DNA of 64,000 nucleotides from Polytrichum commune (GCA_950295325.1 OX485803.1:1798001-1862000), one strand, 5' to 3'; positions 39,829-52,974 are shown, counted from the first letter of the stretch. The notes: generated from the sequence alone by a model not told the origin. Program-made: numbers and translations.

Positions 39829-41190
39829 ATGTGTTATATGAAATATTCTTATTGGTTGAGAAGCAAAATGAACTCTTGTTGATGAACCATGACGAACGAC
39901 CTATTAGAACGCCTCCCATGCAAAATCACGTAACACGGGTGTCCACAACGCAGTTCAAGTCTCAAAGATTGCAAAGAAAGACTAAACCCGGAGAAAAAAT
40001 GTCAAATACCAACACAAAAGGAACCTCAACAAGAACATAAGTGTCACATTTCACAACTTTCACAAAAACACCATTGTGTTGGGCCTTCACCCACATGAAA
40101 CACAAGTACAGAAACTCATACTTGTTTCAAATGTGCAACTAAGGATCATATTGCCAAGAATTGTAGAACAACCCCTCACCTTGTAAAACTTTACATGGTG
40201 CATGGTTTAGGGTTTAGGGTTTAAGGTTGATTGTTTTTTTCATGAGGATTTTTTTGTCATGTTTGGTAGTAAAACCAAATCCATGTAGAGGTTTGAAGTT
40301 CAATGTTTCATCTAAGGTGGATGAAGTTAATGTGGACACCTCCAACTTTGTGGAATCATCCAACCAATGGTTTCAAGCATTCAAATCTTGAGTAGGTTGG
40401 CAATTGTGAATTAGGACCAAAGAATTTGAAGTCACTAAAATCTAGGATCTCGAATCAAAGATTCTCTTCTTCCCAATGTGGTGCTATAGGGAGGAGCTAT
40501 TTTATTGTTCAATGTCGTATAAGTGGACAACATCATTAACAATTTTTTCATGGGTCATTTGCCAATGAAAACCAAGTTTAATGCCAATATTGGTTGTGTC
40601 ATGCCTCTAAAGTGGTCACATGTAAGATAAGATATTGTTGAATTATTTTTTCATTATAAGATACATGTAATTGAACTTGGTCGGCACCACATAGCCATGT
40701 GTCACCTCCTAATTTGCCCACCTTGGGCACAAAATTCAAGCATGTTATAGTTCGGTGGATAGCACTTCTCATTATCATGGAGGATGGTGGTGTAGTTTGA
40801 CTTTTGCAAAGGTAATTAATAACCCAAATATCATCAAGATGGTGGCTAAAATACCATGTTTTATCCGCCCACCAAATTAAAGCAATTCTACTGCTGATTA
40901 GAAGCCAAAAATATGTGTCCGATTAAGGAAGCTAACCAAATTAACCTCATTCACCCTACTCCAAACTTGTTCTTGATCCTCATACCTAAGAATGCGAAAG
41001 AGAGGTTGAACATATTTTGCATTTGAATTAGCTAGCGAATAAACTACATGATTCATTCAATAATGCAAAAAAAAAAATGACTAAATTACATATTCATGTT
41101 GCCAATGCTCATGCTTGTCTAGAGAGACATATTGTTCAAATCCACCCATGAAAAGAGGCCGTGGTGAAGATCACTACCACTGCAAACGAC

Positions 41191-41405
41191 GTACCTAGGT
41201 AGAGGTACATGTCACACATGAGGGTGTGTTCCAAGCATTGAGTTAGTTGATTCATTGAGAGATTGCAATCAACTTTGTGAAGCTATGAAATATCTTCAAC
41301 CCCACAATTGAGGTACCTAAGGAGAGGTACGTGTGGCACATGAGGGTGTGTTTCCAAGCATTGAGTTGATTCAATAGAGATTGCAATGAACTTTGTGAAT
41401 AAATG
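41191..41405. repeat. ~122-bp direct duplication in the copia interior
   Basis: Copies start at about 41,191 and 41,313 and share GTACCTA-G-AGAGGTAC-TGT-, CACATGAGGGTGTGTT, CCAAGCATTGAGTT and AGATTGCAAT-AACTTTGTGAA. They are diverged by about 10-15 percent with small indels. The segment lies where copia integrase would be expected and has no coding potential. Confidence 0.75.
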
Positions 41406-42540
41406 AAAGTTAGGGGACCATACACATGTAAATCTAGATGATACCTTTTGTTTCCATATACCACAACACTTGGACAATGATCGTGATGTGACTATTGTAA
41501 AGGAGGCTCATAGTCAAAGTGATCGGCACATGTGGGAAAAGGCCATAAGATCTAAACTAGAGTCTTTGAGATCCAAAAAGGTGTTTAGTCCAGTTAAGAC
41601 TACATCCAAAGAAATTAAGCCAATGGGTTGTAAATGGGTGTTTGTGAGGGAACGAGATAAGGTTGAAAATGTTCCAAGTACAAAGCACAACTAATTGTCC
41701 AAGGCTTCATCCTACATCTAGGCATTTCCTAATGAAGAGACGTGTTTCCTTGTGATGAACTCAATTACGTGCAGGTATCTCCTGAGTCTTGCAGTTGACA
41801 AGAGATTGGAAACAAGGTTGATGGATGTACTTACCATGTACTTACCATGTACTTATGTGGTAGTCTGGATAGTAACATATATGTGAAGGTCCTTGTATGG
41901 TTGGTAGAATTCCATAACTCACAAAGGCATCCACATTGCCTTCGACTTCAAGGGCATTGTATGTCCTTAAACATGCCAACATGATGTGGTACAAGTGTAT
42001 GAGAGATATTTTGGTAGATCAAGGTTTTAGGAGTAATGAGGTTGGTCCATGTTTGTTTAAAACAAACCACACATGGTTAAATATTGTGGCCATGTATGTT
42101 GATGATCCCAACCTTATTGGCATGGCTAATGCATCTCCCATATTGTTTCTCAACTCAAACGTGAAATTGAGATGAAAGATCTCGGAGAAACCACCTTATG
42201 TCTTGGTCTACATGTTGAACATCTTGCAATTGGTGTTTTTCTACATCGGAGTTTGTGAACACGGAAGATACTCAAGTGATTCTCAATAGATACGACTTAC
42301 CCACTAAGTTTTCCGACGGTGGTACAATTCTTGGATCTAAAGAATGATGAGTGTGGACCATACAACGAGGGGGAGAAATGTTTGGGACTTGAGACTCCAT
42401 ATTTGGCAACAACATGTGCAGTAATGTATTTGGTATATTGCACTAGGTTTGACACTGCATTTGCCATTAGTTTATTGGCTATATTCAGTGCAAAGTTAAC
42501 AAAACGACATTGGAATGGTGACAAACACATCATGCGCTAC

Positions 42541-42951
42541 CCCCGGGGAGGTCACTCCATTGTCAAGTTGAAAACCATGTGCAACGGAAGTTTGCTACCC
42601 CTATATTATATGGCATAGATAATTTTAAATTTTATGATATTTTCTATATATACATATCCATTGATAATATATTTTTTATATTTTTCTGAAATTTTTAGTC
42701 ATCTCTATTTTCTAGTAATTTTTTTAGATCAATTCTGCATCATTCTAGTTAGAAACGGTATGTTTTCTAGAAAAAACAAATTATCAAATTTGGTTATCAA
42801 ATTTTTACTATGTAATAGATACCATGTATATGTACTCATAATTTTTTTTGATAAAACTTTGACCCATTTTGTTGATGCTTTTTAGAAAAAGTAGAATTTT
42901 TTTTCCATCGCACATGGTTTTCAACTTGACAATGGAGTGACCTCCCCGGGG
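42541..42951. mobile_element. 411-bp inverted-repeat (MITE-like) element in copia RNase H
   Basis: The ends are perfect inverted repeats over 42 bases, starting CCCCGGGGAGGTCACTCCAT and extending to AAAACCATGTGC, at 42,541-42,582 and 42,910-42,951. The interior is AT-rich and non-coding. It splits the copia frame between H-I-M-R-Y and L-K/R-G. The flanks carry CGCTAC on the left and CGATAC on the right, a 6-bp target duplication with one mismatch (or a shorter TAC duplication). It is non-autonomous; the superfamily is not assigned. Confidence 0.85.
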
Positions 42952-43661
42952 CGATACCTCAAGGGCATGGAAGGTTTAGAATGGTTTTATCTAGTTAGAG
43001 AGGATAGCAACATCAAAAGATGTGTGGATGTGGGTTACCTCTCCGATTCACATCAAGGGAAATCACATACATGTTATGTTTTCCTCAGACAATAATAAAA
43101 AATATCTTAGAAGTTAATGAAGCAGAGTCTTGAAGCCACATCTTCAGACCATTCATAATGTATAGCCTTGCATGAGGCTACATGTGAATGTAGTTGGTTG
43201 CTATTGGTTGATGGCTTCATCAAAGGTTCTTATGGGTTTCCAGATGTTCCAATAGTTCCAACAATAATTTACAAAGACAATGCAACCTACATTGCTTAAA
43301 TAAAGGTGGGCTACATCAAAGGAGACCGAATCAAGCATATCTTACCGAAGTTATTTTTTTTCTTCTTATGAAGTATTAGGACCATATATAGATGTGAAGT
43401 AAATTAGATCTTCCAATAACCTAGCATACTCATGTACTAAGTCAATACCAAGCGCTTGGCATAGATAAATTTTTAAGATAATAGGGATGCAAAGGTTTTC
43501 ATTCTTTATGACATGTAAACAATCATGTCTAGACTCTTCCATTATTTTTTCCTTCACCCTGAGTTTTTACCTCAATTATGAGGATTTGTATCACAATAAG
43601 GTTTTTAATGAGGGAAGGGTATTGTAGTGTCTAAAACAAGGCTTGTTGTGTCAATGGGGAG

Positions 43662-43873
43662 TGTTAAAACACCACCGTCATAGGTTGTCCCAACATAATA
43701 GACCCAACTTTGTCGTCATAGGTTGTAATCTTGGAATCGTAATTACTAACGAGGCATGTTACCACGAGTAGAATGTTAATTAATAAGAAGTGACCTCTCA
43801 CTCTCATGCTATGTTACTCATATAGCATTTAATTATTGTCATTCTCTCTCTCATCTCATCGTTTTTTGTAACA
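43662..43873 (+). repeat. Candidate copia 3' LTR
   Basis: It begins TGTTA and ends TAACA, a perfect 5-base terminal inverted repeat, directly after a purine-rich tract (AATGGGGAG) that fits a polypurine tract. The length of 212 bp is short for an LTR, and no partner LTR lies in the window, so this is inference from ends and position. Confidence 0.5.
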
Positions 43874-43889
43874 CAACTCACCCACACTA

Positions 43890-45420
43890 GGATTATTTGG
43901 AAGGAATGTTGCATGAAAAGGAAATTTGGTGGGCTAGGGTTAGTTGATCCATAGGACCCCAAGACCAACCCGCTCTATAAGTGGATAATGAAGGCAATGG
44001 AACTAGGTGAATTGAACCTCTAGGTCATCCAAAGGTACAAATTGGGTAGGTTTAACCCCTAAAGAGAAAGGATTTGGGGGATTAAGTTGGATTGGTTTAC
44101 AAATAAGCAACACCAAGGCTACTTTGGATCCAAGGTTTGAGGTCGTATTAGGAAAGCATGGAAGATTATGGCTTAAGCCATGTACAACCTCCCCCCCCCC
44201 CCTCCCTCGGCACAGTAACGGAATTGATTCATTCTAATCTCTCATGGGCAACAAACTTAAAAATCATTAATTATGGTTCTACCTGTGCTAGAGCCCATGA
44301 ACTCTGCCACAAAGGGATCCAACGTGTTGGTAACATCTCGGATCTTGATAATCATATCTTCATCCCGTGGAACAAGGCACATACTAAGTTCAATTTAATT
44401 GCTAGATTCAAATGATTGAATTCTACTTACCACCAAAATCAAGGACCTTTGGAGGCATAGGTTGGAGGATGATTCATTCATCACCCATCCTAACCAATGG
44501 GTTGGTTTCTAAATTGAAGGTGCAAAGGATCCGGCATGTATTCTATGATGCTCCACCGAATGTACTCCTTCATGTGAACACCAACATCACATCTCTTTGT
44601 CATTCTTGAATAAATGTTTTACATTTGGCATTTACTCGAGATGCCTTAATAAGTGGGAGAAACCTATTGGCGATACGAGTGGTTTCTTACATCATTTGAA
44701 AATTATTCACACCACTAGAAGGCATGAGAAAGAGGAAATTACCCTCCTCTATGGAAAAATTGCCACACTTGAGTGGGATCCGAACCGTTGGAGGTGGGCC
44801 AGTGGTTTGCACTCCCTTAATTATACCACAAAGGTGGGCAAAGACTCGGTCATTAACATGATTTTGGACACAGCCTAGGCAACAAACAAGTGGGAAGGCT
44901 ACTTTTGGGGGAACTACGAGTTTAACTAGTCACAAGTTTGGGATCCAACAAGTTCTGGCAAAGAGGTTGCTTTTATGTAGTCCATTTGTCACAAGGCGGG
45001 CAACTTCAATGAATGGAAAGCGCATATCACCCCAACCTCCATTTCCAAGATGGCAATTCGAATTCAAAACAAGCTCTCTTTGGGGAAAGGATTCCTTTAA
45101 GGACTTTATTAAGATAATCAAGATTTGGCACCTCCATGGGGCATTAGGCTTTGGAAGATTTGGATTGAGCGTAATGATAGGGTGTTCAACCAAAGAACAA
45201 TGGCATGAATCCAAGGTTAAACATCTTATTTGGGATGATCTCATTATGTATGCCAAGGTGGCTTGGGCTAGGGTGGTTAAAATGGTTAAGAATAGTGCCT
45301 ACTCAGATGAGGCCCTTCTCAAAGGTTTTGACCAAATTTGGGGGGCTAGGAATGTCCTTTGTAGATGGGATAGGATGAAAGTCACATGGAATTGGAAACA
45401 TCAACATATGTAGGTTGTTT
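43890..45420 (+). mobile_element. LINE (non-LTR retrotransposon) ORF2 C-terminal remnant
   Basis: Interrupted + frames give WKECCMKRKFGGLGLVDP near the RT C-terminus, then LDWFTNKQHQGYFGSKV, HSRCLNKWEKPIGD-like and DPNRWRWASGLHSLNYTTK. The sequence from 44,967 to 45,413 ends EQWHESKVKHLIWDDLIMYA and LLKGFDQIWGARNVLC. This order matches the region downstream of RT in plant LINEs, where a zinc-binding RT-associated domain lies. Stops and frameshifts are frequent. It begins immediately after the candidate copia LTR, suggesting that the copia element inserted into or beside it. The RT core is not in this window. Confidence 0.7.
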
Positions 45421-45587
45421 GGCACTTTGGTTGATTCTTGCTCGGTGGGATGGGGGTGGTCTTCAGTCAGGTTGTTTAGTGGGTTGTCCTTGATGGGCTC
45501 CTTGTTATTTGGGTTTTGTTACTCCTTACGTGATAGTGTGACACGATGTGGCACGTCTAAGGGGCTCCACCTCTCCTTGAAGTGGGC

Positions 45588-45590
<3 letters not shown>

Positions 45591-45644
<54 letters not shown>
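45591..45644. repeat. (TC)27 microsatellite
   Basis: An uninterrupted TC dinucleotide tract of 54 bases just after the LINE remnant. Confidence 0.97.
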
Positions 45645-45647
<3 letters not shown>

Positions 45648-45659
45648 TAATGCCATGTT

Positions 45660-47730
45660 ACATAAAAATTTAAGTTTAAACTCTTACATTAATAGACCTA
45701 GCAAAGGTCATCTATGTAAAATAGATGATATAAACTCAGTTGATACTATATCTACACACATGGAAAGAAATCATGCTTACCATGAAATGGATCTAACAGA
45801 GATATAGATGAATGAAGTAAAAATAGGGTTACGAGAACTTACCATATGTAAGTACTCCAATATAAGCTCTTAGTCCTAAAAAGACCTTTTTTTATCATTC
45901 ACACAAGTGAGGTGTGGCGAGCTGTGTGTATACACATTAGGGTAATAGATACATGCTTGAAGTAAGAGTAACTAGGGTTCATCACCAAGAGTTTTCTACT
46001 TGAAGTAACCAATCATGGCCAAGGAACGGGTTTGAACACCCATATGTTGTTTTATAATGAGTGTTGTATTTTGAAATATTTTGGTGCATTTGAAATGGAC
46101 TAAGTGTGTGCGACATGGATAATAACTGGGTCTTGTTGTTATTTACCTCGTGTACCTAACTAATCCTCAATTGTTTGTTGGTTGGTTGCATGGGCACATG
46201 TGAGACAAGCCCTTCATACAATCAATGCAGTGATGTATTGTGATCATGATATTTTATGCACATATATTGGTTGAGGTTACTAGGTACATCTCCTTAGTAA
46301 GTACAACATACATGTGGTGATCTAGTTAGACGTACATGATAAAGAGGCAAGAAGGTTGGCAATAACTTCCAAAGCATGGGATAGTTAAAATCAAACATTG
46401 GGTGATGAATACCATATGATAGCAAAAAATCCAAATAATGTATGTATTCTTACAAGGCAAAATAGGTATGCAAGGTGTATATGTGGTACAACACAAACTA
46501 TGAGACATTAGACAAATGACTCTATTATGCAATGTGGTACTATACTATCAAATAGGAAGATGCAAGAGACATAGAGAGAGAGAGTCTTGTGGATGTTCCC
46601 ACCCACCCTTGTATAGAAAGTAATCCTTATGTTCCAAAAAAACTCATGTTTGAAGCAATATTGTTAATTAAATTACAAATCATTAACTGAATGTGATGAC
46701 AATATCTATAGTTGTGCTAAACCTGGACTATTAACCTACTTAAGTTTCAAAAAGAAAAGCATGATAAGTATTCAAAGGAATATCAAAGATTGTGAAGAAG
46801 AAAATAGGTGACACGTGACACATTTTAGTGCACTTCATCATGGTTGGACCCATCTCAAGGGTGGTGCTAATTTGTGGAGGTTGTGAAAGAAAGGATATTG
46901 CACAATGGCTCCTCTCAAATGGGTGGTGTTTCCTCATCAACTATGGTCACATTTATAGTTTTGGAAAAACGTGAAGACAAATTCCACATATTGTCTTCAT
47001 ATTATTTGCCTCTATTTGCCTCGAGTAACATGGTTTTCAAACTAAGCATGTCCTAATGTATGTGTAATGGAAATCACCGGAGCATACTTGATGCCAAAAC
47101 ACAACCTATTCAAATTCATTGTGTTGACCAAATGTTTAAGTTCATTCATTGGAGAAATAGTGTTGTATCTACATTCCAATAATATTTTGGTCTTTTGTGA
47201 GGCATGCACTTCATGTATGTACAAGAAAGAATTGGGACAAACCCCTATGAACCCTTATAGGCGAGAGTTTGGCCCACATCACACCAATAATCGAAGGTTT
47301 GATATGCACACGTCCGTCTACTCGTGAACTAGAAACCCTTGTATTCCGATCAAGTGTCTTTGTTCATCATTGCAATTTATGTAGTGTTCTAAGCTCTCAC
47401 CACCACAACCAAGAAAATTCCAAGGGCCAAGGTGCAAAACACCGTCCACTTTATATAGCAAAAAAACACTACGTCCCATGATGCATTTTGTCGTTGCATT
47501 GAGTTGCAATAGGAAATCCATTAACACTTGTCCATCTAGAAGTGCCGTTATCCTTAATTATGTTGCACTTTGATTACAAGCTTTGTGATCTAGAACAATA
47601 GTAGAATGAAGTAAATTTAATATTACATGGACGCATTTCATTGGTTGAGTGATTGTCCATGCACTTTAAGTACCGGGTAATATACTTTCAACCGTGCAAC
47701 TACAACATTCCACCGCCAAGCCATCCACTT
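45660..47730. other. Intergenic stretch, no gene recognised
   Basis: Short open frames on both strands lack any family motif. A small GA run lies at about 46,574-46,583. Confidence 0.35.
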
Positions 47731-47732
47731 GA

Positions 47733-47898
47733 ACTATGGTATAGGGCCCCCAAGACATGGGAGTTTGGGATTCTAGTGTACCATAACCGCACTTCAACCA
47801 TCATCCTCTCTTAATGTAATTTCTAAGTGAATCGTGGTACAAGGCCCCCCAAGACACGGGGATTTTGGAATCTAGTATACCATAACTAACCGGGCTTA
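47733..47898. repeat. ~97-bp direct duplication (CATAACC unit)
   Basis: Copies at about 47,733-47,828 and 47,829-47,898 share GGTA-A-GGCCCCCCAAGACA-GGG, GAATCTAGT-TACCATAAC. The second copy is cut short. It is non-coding. Confidence 0.7.
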
Positions 47899-47899
47899 C

Positions 47900-49812
47900 C
47901 ACATCCTATGTGAACATTGTAGCGTTTATCCTCTACAAGGACATGAGGGGCAAATCATTCTCTTATGTGTCCTTTAAAACAACATATCCAAGATATCTTG
48001 AGAATTGTTGCAAAAAAAAAACCGTCAAGCACAATCAAAGGAACATGGAATACTTGTTATGCTCCTATGATGATTCTAGATGTCTAAACTTTGAAATAAT
48101 GCCGTAAACACGATTTCCAAATATTTTTAATGAAAAACTTAATATGATTTGTTGAAATTACAAATACCATATATTGGAGGTAAGTTTTAATAATAGTATA
48201 AATTTTTAATGATCAAGCCCCCAAAATGCCTCTCCATGACGTGTAACAAATAACCATGCAATGCAATTTCAAGATCAAACTTTGGAAGGTGACAACATAT
48301 TTCAACAAATATGCAAGGGGTGGGGTGGGGGGCTTGACTAGAGAAAAATGAAAAATGAAAAGAAAAAAAGGATATTGAGGCATTTAGGGTTTAGGTGCCT
48401 TATGAACTTCATGGGTAACCTTGGAGGATGAGCAAAGTAAACTCTAAACCAAAATACTTGGTATGCATGTTTTGGTCAGTCAATCTAGACACTTAACCCA
48501 AATATTTGGTATGTAGGTTTCGGTCGGTTGACCAAATCTTAGTTGGGTATGAGTATCAAATAACTTAATCCTTAAGTTCCTTATGAACAAGACATTCCCT
48601 AAGATGTGTTATGAAACAATGTTTTCAAAGGCTCCTCAATAATTAGCACAATATTTGGAGAGAACTATGTTGGATTTCCAACAAATTAGATTGTCTTTGG
48701 CATCTCCTTAAGAGGGTTGTTCTATGGTTACAGTGTAGCCTCTCTAAGTGTTATTTTCTTTAGTGTTATTTTGCCATGGTTGTTACATTTTTCATAATCC
48801 CTTATAACATTGGGTAAGTGTTATTTGGTACTTTGTTATCAAAAAATTACTCCCCTCTTTGTTAATTTACATTTTGTAAGTGCTACTTGCATCAAAATAT
48901 ATCAGTTATTGTTTTTGTTGTTGTTGTGAGTTTGTGACCACTACTATAAGTGACAATAGTGGAGGGTGGAGAGTGAGCCAATGCTAGATAGCATTGGACA
49001 ATGGTTAAATGTGGAGAGTGGTGGAGGGGGAGCCTCGCCAATTTGATTATCCAATTTGACTCACATGTAAGCTTATCCATACTAACTTCAAATGGAAGCC
49101 TTTCATTAGGGTTGGTGAGGAGTTCTATTGTTGAGTCTCAAAGTATATTTGGAGACTCAAGAATTTGTTTGTTGAGTCATTTGGTATGTCCATCAATGTC
49201 TACTTCTTACCTTAGTTTCTCCTCTTGTGACTTTCATTATTGTGATTGTAGATGTATCAAGTGCTATTCACTTGGATTATTGTATAATCTAGCCGAGTAT
49301 TGCAAATGCAAGTTACCACTTGTATCTTCTAAAGGCCTTGATTTTGTTGTGAGCTCAAGTATATTAGAGGAAATTTGTCACTATTTCCCATATTCAAGTG
49401 TCTCATCAAACAACAATAGACTTTTTATTTTGGTCACTAAGTAGGTGTCACTCTAATTTTTATTAACATATGTGACAATAGTTTATAAATGTTACTAATG
49501 ACTCTATTTTTACTACGTGACTATTACAATTATTAGTGTTATCTTTTGAATTGTCCACCCTCTCTCTAAGTGTTACTGTGTCAACATTCCATAAATGTTA
49601 CAAACTATATACTCTAGAAGAGGCAACACTTCACAAAGGGGTAGATTGTAACTTAATTTAGTAAAATTAAAAAAGTCTCTAACCAATGAATTTTGATCAA
49701 TTTGCCAAACTCAAGATCTTTGTTTGGCAACACCTTCATAAATGTGGTTGTTTAGCTTGGGGACTCACAAAGCATGAGCTCCACTATGGTAGGTGGAGGT
49801 TGAGACCTTCAG
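47900..49812. other. Intergenic stretch, no gene recognised
   Basis: The longest frame (49,001-49,444, +, 147 codons) is Ser/Leu/Cys-rich with no recognisable domain, and its base composition does not differ from the surroundings. I do not call it a gene. A repeated phrase (CTTGGTATG-ATG/TAGGTTT-GGTC) occurs near 48,460 and 48,507. Confidence 0.35.
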
Positions 49813-50144
49813 TACACTAAATATGATATTTAGTGTTTGATACGCTAAATACGAATGCATACACTAAATATCACTAACCCTATGAAAGTAAGTAACATTA
49901 AATGTAAAATCAAACACTAAATATCAACTATGGTAATATGTAGAAGTTACATGCACGCATTTTGTGTTAGTAAGGATATGAAAAAAAATTAACAATGATA
50001 AAGGAGAAGGAAAGTGGTGGTAGGGAAGGTGGTGGCGCATTTATGTCTAACACTAATTATCAAAGAATTGAAAATTAGTGTTGAGCAAGATAGGGTGGTA
50101 ACAACACTAAATATAATCAAAAACTAAATATCATATTTAATGTA
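49813..50144. mobile_element. TA-flanked MITE-like element, ~330 bp
   Basis: Terminal inverted repeats of about 29 bases: left TACACTAAATATGATATTTA followed by GTGTTTGAT, right the reverse complement with about two changes. The motif CACTAAATAT also recurs inside the element. The element can be read as bounded by TA dinucleotides, as in Tc1/mariner-type MITEs. No coding sequence is inside. Confidence 0.65.
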
Positions 50145-50235
50145 GTTGGTAAATCTTTGGGGCCTCCATGAGGTCCTTTGAAAACGTTCCGGAAGAATGA
50201 TGACTTGGTAGACTGTCAACTCGCCTTTACAAGGT

Positions 50236-50748
50236 GTGTGTTAGGGCCACTTCACACATGAGCCAAGAGCCGTGACCATGAAATTGTGACAGCCCAAAAG
50301 AAAGTGTCCAAAGGCCCGTCCCAACACACCTCCAAAATCATGTAGTGTGGTCACCGATCCACAAGTGTAATGTGAAGTCATATGTGACTGGGCCCTTAAC
50401 CAAATGCTCTTTCAATGAATGTGATTCATGCGGGTCCTCATACATGATAAAAATAGAGTAAATCAACGGTTGTGAGCATTCGGAGTGCCATGATCTTCCA
50501 ATTTTGTGTCAAGCCTACCTCCAAGAGGTGGTTTTTGAAAACAGTTCAAGGGACCATGAAACATGATTCATTTGATGCCATGTCAGAATCCACATAGACT
50601 TTACGACCATCTTGCATTCACATGCTCCATTGGTCCCTCAAGCGTAGTGTGAAGCGAACTTGGACCGGCTCCACTTTTTCCACCAATGAGAGTGCTTGAA
50701 GTGTAATGGTCACGGGCTCTTAGTGTCATGTGTCAAGTGGCCCTTAGT
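50236..50748 (+). repeat. Dispersed repeat related to the aconitase upstream region
   Basis: This is the longer partner of the copy at 30,632-30,972. Shared blocks include GTGACCATG-AATTGTGA, CTACCTC, GTTTTTGAAAAC, CCATGAAACAT, ACCAATGAGAG and GGTCACGGGC. The spacing differs from the other copy by about 170 bp of extra sequence. Confidence 0.5.
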
Positions 50749-50749
50749 A

Positions 50750-52970
50750 GGTCAAGTCCTTGCAATTGTTGTTTCTTGCCGCTCCCAAGTTGGCTTTTGA
50801 GCCTTGAAGTTCGTGGTGTGGTTGGTTTGCTTTTGGTGTCACTTGGTATTATTCGATGGTGTCATTTAATTACTTGGTCTCACTCGGTCCCAAGCCCAAT
50901 CCATTTCAAGATTCCGGTAACCTCATTGTATGTGTAAGGTATGTGGGTGTTATTTCATTCGTTTTTCATGTTCTCCAGCTTCTATCGGGTAGAATTATGT
51001 TATAAAATTTATGTTGCATTAGGTATTGAACAACAATGCATTTGCGAAAAAAACTTTGGGATTGAAACTCGGTTTCTCTCTTGTTGATTATGGTTATTGG
51101 AAGTGCATGCTTGTTCGTTTTTTAATTGGATACATAGGTCCTCATAATTGTGTTCATTGTTGAATGTGGAGTAGTTAATGAGATTTGAAGACGTTGTTCG
51201 ATCTCTTTTAAACGTGTGTTTGTAAGGTGTTTATTCTTTGATCCTCAGTGAACCACATCCAATCAAATACATGTGTTTATTCATTTTGGCGTTGGCCCGG
51301 TTGGCCTTCTGTCTCAAAAAAATTTAAAAAAATACATGTGTTTGATTCAAAAAAGTAACATAATAACACCCACATACCTTATTTCTCAAGTTGCAATGAA
51401 AATGCATTTCTCAATGTACTCATTTTTAAAGAACATAAAGTTACAACTCCGAGTAACTCCAAATAGTAAGTAGCACTAAACACCATAAACAACGTAGTCA
51501 TCCTAAACGATTTGGAGCCCGCAAACCAAAACACATGCAAAAGCTAAACATAACCACCGGAAGGCCTCTTGACCACGACCTCAACGAGAGGGAGAGGGCC
51601 GAGACTTGGCTCTTGGCACTAACTTCTAAGCGGTGACTAAAAAAGTCATAAAAATGGTACAACCCAATACGGGGGTTGAGAGATTTGGGGCCCTTGTTTG
51701 TATTATGGTTAACCAAGGTGGGCGGTTTTGAAATAGAAAATTTCAACATTCCTACATATGTAAGGGTTTGACTCAAAACAAGATTAGAAATAAAAGTACA
51801 TGAGCCTCACAGAACATGAGGGTAGAACGTGTGAATCTTGGAGTCAAATGAACATGTTGACCATGGGGTTTTAGTATAAAATAGAATGGTTCCTCTTATT
51901 TTATGTATATTTCCAACTTGGACATGCACCTCTACACTATAACTACTTAAGGACCGCCTTTTCTATCTAATCCCGTCCTCCTACGTCTCTATTTGTGGTT
52001 GATTGACCCAACCAAAATAATTTGTCTTCCTAAACCACAAGGCGAAGCCAAACATATTTAATGTAAATTTACTATGCTAAACATAGTCATCATAAGGCAC
52101 CATGCGACCAATAACAAGAACACTATAATGAGATTCAATCCTTGTTGAGTACTGTAGGTTGATAGCTGGTCTAGCACAAAATTATTCTAAAAACAAGTGC
52201 CATATTATTTTGGAAATGATGGACAAATTTTGTCATAATTATTCCAATTTAGCTTGCATAATTGCTGAAATATGGTAAATCTCACTTTACATAAGCTTAG
52301 GTAGTGTCAATAAATCATTGTATAGTGTTAAATAGAGGAGGGGTTCACATTTTACTTCAAGTCGTTCATAGTCATCGCAAAGAATATGGGTTGCCATGAA
52401 ATTGCAAGACTATGTACAAAGAACTTGGTCTATATCCTTAGCAAATTTCTCAAACCTCAATTCCACATAGAAGATGCACTTGTTTGGAATTGTGTCCAAC
52501 TAGAGAAAATTGGTGGATGACACAAAGTACTACCTCCAACAAAAAGTTGTGATTTGAAAATTTAGTGCAAAAGATATGAATGAATTTCAGAAAACATTTC
52601 AAGAAATGAGGAGATTTGGAGAGAAAGTATGTTATGAACAAATGTTTGGAGCTTGATTGTGCTAATAATAATTTATTTGGAGTTGTGTTAAACTAAGAAA
52701 ACTCAGGCATCAAACATAATTCTACCTCCAACAAAACAATTTCAATCTAAAGTCGTTATACAAAATATATGGACAAATACATACAAAATGACTATTGGAC
52801 TTCATCTCTCAAGTTTACACATCCCACACAACGTTTTTATCTCCAACTATGCGTAGGCTTTTTGCTACACGCCTTGTCTTTTGAGCTAAATCAAAAAAGG
52901 AGTAAAAAAAAATTTATAGGTGAGTAGCTTACGTACCAATCATGGTCATTTTTGCCAATTTGACTTCATT
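50750..52970. other. Intergenic stretch, no gene recognised
   Basis: No family is identifiable on either strand. AT-rich sequence with short frames only. Confidence 0.35.
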
Positions 52971-52974
52971 GCTG

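Larger units (their letters stand above)
39304..43873 (+). mobile_element. Ty1/copia retrotransposon, truncated and degraded
   Basis: Gag starts at ATG 39304 with KLSFPPLTIDEENYLTWALD, continues through VEKQNELLLMNHDERP, and ends in a CCHC zinc knuckle (CFKCATKDHIAKNC, ~40,117-40,160). Pol resumes at 41,470: W-EKAIRSKLESLRSKKVF, GCKWVFVRERDK, MYVDDPNLIG (the YVDD-type RT motif), MKDLGETTLCLGLHVEHL, then the RNase H tail at 42,952-43,500 (KQSLEATSSDHS, KGDRIKHILPK). No integrase is recognisable between 40,200 and 41,450. A candidate 3' LTR follows GGGGAG at 43,662-43,873, opening TGTTAAAACA and closing TTTGTAACA. No 5' LTR was found. Several stops and frameshifts, plus an insertion at 42,541, show it is inactive. 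Confidence 0.88.

Noticed and set aside
40203-40226. TTTAGGG-like telomere repeat
   Set aside because: Only about three imperfect units (GGTTTAGGGTTTAGGGTTTAAGG) are present, too few to be a telomeric tract; chance or a small interstitial remnant.
49001-49444. 147-codon + frame
   Set aside because: No motif, no splice or codon signal, and the composition is the same as the flanks. Not enough to call a gene.
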